The notes under the pieces were generated by a model that made no database searches, was not told the origin of the DNA, and saw only the letters and a list, made by a program, of their open reading frames with translations. Of a stretch of 64,000 nucleotides of DNA, positions 57,905-64,000 are shown in pieces (position 1 is the first letter of the stretch; each line of letters opens with the position of its first letter). The stretch is from Limnanthes douglasii subsp. nivea. Its lineage: Eukaryota; Streptophyta; Magnoliopsida; Brassicales; Limnanthaceae. Where the stretch lies: assembly GCA_036936605.1 (NCBI GenBank), contig JAUPFV010000005.1:125978453-126042452 (forward strand). Direction: 5' to 3'. The position numbers were made by a program, and so were the translations under genes.

Positions 57905-60900
57905 TATATTATGAGAAAAAATTTAAGGAAAAAATGGTAGATTACTAATGATCCAACGAATTCGTTAAAACCATCCCACGTCATCAGGGTAGGAAAGAGT
58001 ATGCCCCTAAATATTTATATTAAACAAAAATAAAGTAAAGATATTACACATTCATTCAAGATAAATCCTTACGTGTTTGAAGTTCAATGGATGCCTTAAA
58101 GAGTTGCATTCTTGATCAACTAGTCGATATGTTCCAATGTTGATTTTGTCACTCACAGTATATGGCCCTTCCCAATTTGGTGCTAGCTTTCTGAAATTTT
58201 GTCTTTTGTGTGTAAAAACACTTTTCTTAAAACTTTGTCTCCCACTTCAAACTCTCTTTTTTGAATTTTAGATGCATACATGCTTCTCATAGCCTTGATA
58301 TTGCACCATTCTTAAATAAGCTTTAATTTTTTTTTCTTCAACCAAGTCCAATTGAGATCTTATAGTTGTATCATTATCCACTTCACAATAATTTTGAATT
58401 CCAGTAGGATGGATTCAATTGGTGTTACTGCATCCATCATATAGAATAAAGCAAAATAAGACTCTTGAGTGGTAGTTTGAGGAGTAGTTCGATAAGATCA
58501 CAATACTTCTTGCAAATAATTGGCCATTTTCATGCGGCTCATTCTAATGTTTTTTAGACCCATCAAAATAGTTCTGCTAACAACCTCTATTTTACGGTTG
58601 GCTTGGGTGAGAAGGTGAAGAGAAGCAATGCCGAATTCCTCTAGAATTATAGAATATCTCCATGTTCTTATTATCAAATTGAGGAACATTTTTTCAGTTG
58701 TAATGCTTCTACAAATTTGAAACTTGCAACATATATTGGAGATGATAAACTTTATCACTTCCTTAGATGTAGTTCTAGCGAGAGGTGAAACTTCTACCCA
58801 CTTAGAAAAAATAACCACGACCAATATAATGGTTCGACATCCTCTAGATGCCATTGGTAGAGATCCCACCAAATCAAGCCATTCTATCAAATAGTATTGC
58901 TTCATATATTGATTCCATAGATACTGCTGACACATGCATTGTATTTCTAAATGTTTGGCATATATCACATCGTTTAACTAGTTATTTAGAATCCTTCATG
59001 ATGAAAGGCGAATAATATACTGCTAATAAAACCATTATGGTCAAATATTTATAGCCACAATGTGCAGAGCCCTCTCCATTATGTAATTTAGATAAAAATT
59101 ACATAGGACTCATCATATATAAGGCAGCGCGATAGAGGCCTGCTAAAATATTTCTTGTAGAGGACATCTCTTAAGACCAAAAATTCAAGTGCTTTAAACT
59201 TTAATTTCCTAGATAATCATTTTTCTATGGGAAGACATGTTTTAGTAATAAACTCTATGATTTTGTGCCTCTAATCCTAGATTGTTATTATGGATACATG
59301 AAAACTTTCCTCAGTAATCAATCGTACTTCTAAGCATGTTGTTATAGAAGGTCACTCTTATTTCAAATACATGGATACGCCTCAATATATTTAGTGAAAC
59401 CTAAGGAATCAACCATAAAATTTTTATCCTTGGGCACATGTTCATACTTCACACACTTAAAGAAGGCAGATGTTTGCCTCAATACATGTAAATAATTTAC
59501 CAACTTATCTTTTCTCGCTTCGGATTGACCCTAGGCTTCATGTATGAGAAACGGTAAATCACTCATCAATCGGACTTCCCATTGTTTTATAGGATTATCA
59601 ATAGAAGATTCCACATATGGTTGTTCCGAATGAAATCAACCAGGAAATCTATGAAAATTTGTGTTTTGATTACAATTTGGGGAACGAAATCGATATCATA
59701 ATCCCCCAATTCCACAAACCACTTGGTCTTCGACCCAATATATCTTGTTTTTACAACATATTTTTATGTAGAAATGAAGTTCGAATAATAATATAATGTG
59801 CTTGAAAATAGGGTCTTATTTTTCTTGCTACTATCACTAGAGATAATGTTGATTTTTTCCAACATCCAACAAACTCTTACTCACACAATAAATCGGGCGA
59901 GGATAACTATCAACTTCCCGAACTAGAACCGCAATTCCTACATAGTCAGACACTACCAAGTAATCATATAGTCTTTCTCCCATCACTGATTTAGACAGAG
60001 TTTTTGGGTGAAGATAAATGCTTATTGATCTCAAGGAATTCCTCATCACAATTCGAAGACCAATTAAATTCCTTGGTATTCCTAAAAAATTGGAAGAATT
60101 GTGCACACTTTTCCAATGATCTTGATATAAATTTAAATGTGCGAACCTTCAAGTTAATACCTGAACTTATTTTGTTGATCTTGTATGGTCCATAGCATGC
60201 AACGGATTGACCTGCGCTGAGTGCACTTCTCCTAATTTGGCTTCATATTGATGGATTTTAAGTTGGAGACTGTTTCTTTGAGATAAAACAAGTGATCACC
60301 ATCTCTCAAAATTCTTACTATTATATCATCAATATAAACGTTGACATTTCTCCCAATATAATTAGAAAACGCTTTATTCACTAAACGCTGGTAAGTAACC
60401 CGAGCTTTCTTTAAACCGAAAAGCATTACCTTGTAATAATGGAGCCCCTTATCAGTGATGAATGTAGTGTGATTTTAGTTCTTCAGATCTATTTATGAGT
60501 GATTGTACCCAACAAAAGCATCCACGAAAGATAATAGCTTATTTGTAGAAGTATAATCTATTAACTGATCTATCCGAGGGACATGGAATGGATCCTTCGG
60601 ACAAGCCCTGTTCAGGTTTATGAAATCAATACGTTAGCTGTTTTTTTAATACTACTACATTTATAATCGAAAACGGGTCTCGAGACTCTTGAATATGCCC
60701 TATTTATGTTAGTCTGTTCACCTCTTTAACAATATCTTCAAATTTGTTTGCATAAAAAATTCTCCGTGTCTCAGTTATAGGGCATGCATCGGATCATACA
60801 ACCAATTTATGAAAATGATGCTGGTTGGTACACCTGTCACATCTTCATTAAAACATGTGATACATGAAAGTTGTTGGACAAATATGACAAAAAAAATTCT

Positions 60901-62760
60901 TTTATTTCCCACGTCAGCTTGGCTCCAATCCTAATACTTTTTCCACTTAGAAAATTGTGTACTTCAACTTCCTCAATTGGAATAACTGCACTATAAGTCT
61001 CTCTTGAATCATCTACTTTTCTTGAATTCGAAGAGGACCCGAGTAGCTGCTATTAAGTTTTAGTTGTCCTATTTTTAATACTTTCGAAGTAAGAGCATTG
61101 ATGGAGAATTCTTTATAAATATTTTGCTTGCTCCAAACAACCCCTGCATGGCCTCAGATGACGTATTGTAAGCAGTGATGAATGGTTAAAATGACATCAT
61201 GCATCCTTCATAGCCAAGATGTACCAAAGATAACATTTGAAGGAGTCCAAAAATCAACCACTACAAACAAAAACTCTCACAATCGTTTTAAACGGTCATC
61301 AACCCATATATTCAAAATTGAACATAATTCTTTGATCTGTCCTAGATTGTCGCCATATTTTCAATCAACTATGCAAAGTAACTAGGTTGAACCCATTGAT
61401 TTCTTTGAGGCCTAAATTGTTATCCCTGAGAAGATTGGCTCGATCTGGGTCGATGAGAATTTCGTCAGGAATCCTTCAAACAATTTCTATCACCAGCTTA
61501 TAGCTGGCCTCTAACCCGTTGGGGAGAGATAGAAGGAACATGTCTGGGCTAATAAGGTTGTCTCAGTCTATTGGTTTTTTTCATTCTAATATGTTTTCCC
61601 ACTTAGTTTAACAAACCACCACAAGTATCAGCCAAATCTCCAACTATGAGCCCTTTTTCTAAATGAAGTTATGGCTACTTGTTTGAAGCTGTCCAACAAA
61701 CCATCTTTAGTATATACAAAACTTGGTTTCACTAGGATGTTGCCAACAATAGATTATAGTATCTTTGTTTCCTCTAAGTTCTTTGCTCCCATAAATTGCC
61801 TTCAGAAATCCATCTAGAACATGTCAAAGTTTTTTATTGACCTTTGTGCCAGCCTATTATACCATTTCAAGGTATTGTCCTTGAAAGTCTGAGAAAAATC
61901 TTAACATAACAACTTATCATCATCAAAACTAATAATGAAATTCTTGAATTTCTCAATATGGTTATCCAGATCCTTGGTCTCATCATATTTTTCCATTTTT
62001 GAAATATTAAAATGCCTAGGCAAATGTCCAGACACGATTTTCACAAATAAAGGCGATTGCCTCTAATTGTGTCCTAACTAAATAGATGATCTTCATCGGA
62101 TGTGGCTAATATACCTGGTTCCGGTTGAATAGAAAATTGATCAGTCAACAAGTGGTTTATCCATTTGTTGCCTTATCCTTTCACCTTTTCCTGACATTAT
62201 TTCTTTTTTTTATGATTAACCTTTTGGTGTTTGTTTTACATAAAGAGTCTTGTTTACTCGATTTGTGGTGTATATTTGATTTTTTTAGATCGTCGCTATT
62301 TTCGGTAGCTTTCTTTCTTTTTCTTATGATAGGGATTAGTGCTTGAATAAGAGGAGGAAATTTTAGACTATGTAGTAGACCCCTGACTAGACTTCGAAGA
62401 GCTAGAATAATCATTGCTTCGACGCTCTTTTTTAGAGGCTTATGGGTTTTAGGGTCCTTTTGGTGCTTCTTCAGGCTACGTTGATTATTATCATTTGTTT
62501 CATCGGACTTTTGATGTTCGGATGGAATATTTACCACCAAATCTCTCCCAACTTATCTTTGAGCTCTTAAATCCTCAAGTCCTCATCGCAATAGGTTTTG
62601 CTCCTCTTCCATAAGAATCCTTTCTTTATTTTCATCATTTATAAGTGGTGTTTGGACAATGTCTTATTTGATCGTGGCTCATTTATTCTCTAAGGGGGGT
62701 CTACATTCATTTCATGATCCATCATTTGAAAGGTTCTGAAGGAAACTTTCGTATGTTACG
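57905..62760 (-). pseudogene. Gypsy-4 gag-pol, heavily degraded
   Basis: Read on the minus strand, a Gag N-terminal helical part is at 62640-62180 (ERILMEEEQNLLR, GLEDLRAQ). The Gag core is near 62030-61850 (LPRHFNISKMEKYDETKDLD, NHIEKFKNFIISFDDD). RT is at about 60650-60200 (FGLKKARVTYQRLVNKAFS, VYIDDIIV). The first RNase H is at 60106-59700 (AVLVREVDSYPRPIYCVSKS). The integrase is at 58968-58498 (WLDLVGSLPMASRGCRTII, FSKWVEVSPLARTT), and a C-terminal region runs down to about 58080. Protease and second RNase H are too decayed to delimit. Stops and shifts are frequent. Confidence 0.82.
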
Positions 62761-62801
62761 TTTTAGATTTTGCTATCCATGCACCTTTGTGTTGCTCCTA
62801 A

Positions 62802-63148
62802 TGTGGTTGAAAATTTGATATGGATCAAAGTTATTCGATGGGCTATTTGGTAAACCAGAAGTAATTAATGTTTGGTAAAGGTTAGAAAGATAAAAGAGCT
62901 AGTTAAAGAATAATTTATAGATAAAAACTATTTTTTCCCAATGAAATGCAGCCTATGAACATATTTATATGATAAATTTCTAATAGGTTAATGTGTTAGA
63001 CAAAAAAAATGGTCCCAACCCAAAGTCCAAAAAACCCATACGACCTATTTTAATACCAAAAAATAATAATTAAAATAAATTTAAATATATATATATATAT
63101 ATATATTAGTTTTTAGTTTGAAATGTCCTTCGAATATGTCTGACCTCA
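62802..63148 (-). repeat. Gypsy-4 5' LTR (right)
   Basis: The LTR is about 347 bp. It contains a (TA)n run near 63088-63108. It matches 46745-47131 in patches. Confidence 0.7.
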
Positions 63149-63153
63149 CCAAA

Positions 63154-64000
63154 GTTAAGGTCAATTACAACTAAGTAAAATGATTAAAGTTAATAGATCT
63201 GAGAGTTGTGTTAAATACTATGGTCGGTATGATGAGTCCGATGAACAATTGCATTGTCATTTTGTTTATCATATGAAGTCTGGTCTTTTCCTTTAATATA
63301 TTATGTCGGGTTCAACCATAAATTATAAGAGCTCTTTTAGAGTATGGTCTCTCATACTTTCTTAACTATGTTATTATTATTATGGGTATATCAATATTGT
63401 AAACAAAGTAATGCTTCATTCCTTTAAGGGGTTATCGCTTAATTAAAATTATTTACAGATTTAGGTTCATTTTGAAGCAGAAAGTATAGGATTAGAGAGT
63501 ATAAGCTAATATATAAAATAATAAATTAATACTTAATAGAGTCTCAGACCAACCAATGGGTTACAAGTGTTACTCTCTTCATAAGTGTGTACGTTTTTAT
63601 TAACTGTAAATTTTGCGAGGATATGGGGTTTGGGTGAAGGATTAAGATATAAATAATTATTGTAGGAAGAACTTATACCAATTTTTTAAGTATTCAATAT
63701 TGACGTTTTGGTTACAGTTAATTTACTAGTTTTTTATACTTATCATAGAGTTTAGTAATTTAAATAGGATGTACCGTCTCTCCCTCAAGAAGACAATATT
63801 TGTATTATTATGGATGAAAAAAATCAACAAAATCAGAAGAAAAGAAAGTATAACTTAATGAGGCTACATGGCATATATCTCACTAGGAAGAAAATAAGAA
63901 TGAGTTTTCAGGTTATGTACTATTTCGTAAACTATAAATTAAGTAATCAGATTTTCGAATGCGAATGAAAAGTATAAATTGATGTAAGACAATTTGGTTT
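63154..64000. other. AT-rich stretch, no feature recognised
   Basis: I see no gene or clear repeat to the end of the window. Confidence 0.45.

Larger units (their letters stand above)
46745..63148 (-). mobile_element. Gypsy-4: old Tat-lineage element, split by Gypsy-3
   Basis: Similar sequences at 46745-47131 and 62802-63148 fit the 3' and 5' LTRs of a minus-strand element; both end with GACCTCA on the plus strand. The 5-mers flanking them (CATAA and CCAAA) match at only three of five bases, so the target duplication has decayed or the left edge is slightly off. Next to the right LTR the minus strand has TTAGGAGCAACAC, a decayed form of the TTGGCGACCAC PBS. Gag and pol lie at 62760-57905 (minus) and the extra gene at 47665-49702 (plus). 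Without Gypsy-3 and one copy of its target duplication the element measures about 8.9 kb. Confidence 0.78.

Noticed and set aside
63228..63250. TATGATGAGTCCGATGAAC near the right end resembles the start of the Gypsy-2 LTR.
   Set aside because: The match is about 12 bp only and the following sequence does not continue as an LTR.

Overview
This window looks like a heterochromatic, transposon-rich stretch of a flowering-plant (eudicot-type) nuclear genome. It holds one recognisable host gene, a SUVR5-type SET-domain histone methyltransferase on the minus strand (coding exons between 22127 and 15021). Nearly everything else is layered retrotransposons. The evidence is plant-type GT-AG introns, Ty3/gypsy elements of the Tat lineage (two RNase H domains and an antisense extra gene), a Ty1/copia element, plant L1-type LINEs and a hAT-type MITE. 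I see no bacterial-style operons, CRISPR arrays, rRNA or tRNA genes.

Layout. 1-14020: a plus-strand LINE (RT, zf-RVT, RNase H, 3' UTR) split by a complete Tat element, Gypsy-1 (2142-12534, 407-bp LTRs, TSD GGACT), and by a 726-bp hAT-like MITE (13199-13924, TSD GTTTTAAT). 15021-23280: SUVR5 and its upstream region. 24400-32733: LINE fragments in both orientations, an inverted repeat with arms of about 840 bp, and a Copia element that has lost most of its reverse transcriptase (27681-30936, 228-bp LTRs, TSD TTATA). 32734-42478: Gypsy-2, a second copy of the Gypsy-1 family (TSD CATAT), inserted in a minus-strand LINE whose upstream part runs to about 45700. 46745-63148: an old minus-strand Tat element, Gypsy-4, split by a younger degenerate plus-strand Tat element, Gypsy-3 (49831-57298, TSD AGTTC). 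Next to that insertion lies a 48-bp minisatellite organised in 144-bp triplets.

The four Tat elements share one plan: LTR, PBS, one-frame gag-protease-RT-RNase H-second RNase H-integrase, then a separate gene on the opposite strand before the 3' LTR. In Gypsy-1 and Gypsy-2 that antisense gene has a likely TATA box, one small intron, a domain resembling the Pfam 'putative gypsy type transposon' family, and a long C-terminal coiled coil. It is the least understood component here and the best candidate for a poorly described system. Every gag-pol and antisense gene in the window is broken by stops or frameshifts; the breaks are noted per entry. SUVR5 is the only gene that reads as intact: eleven exons sum to 4404 bp in one frame.
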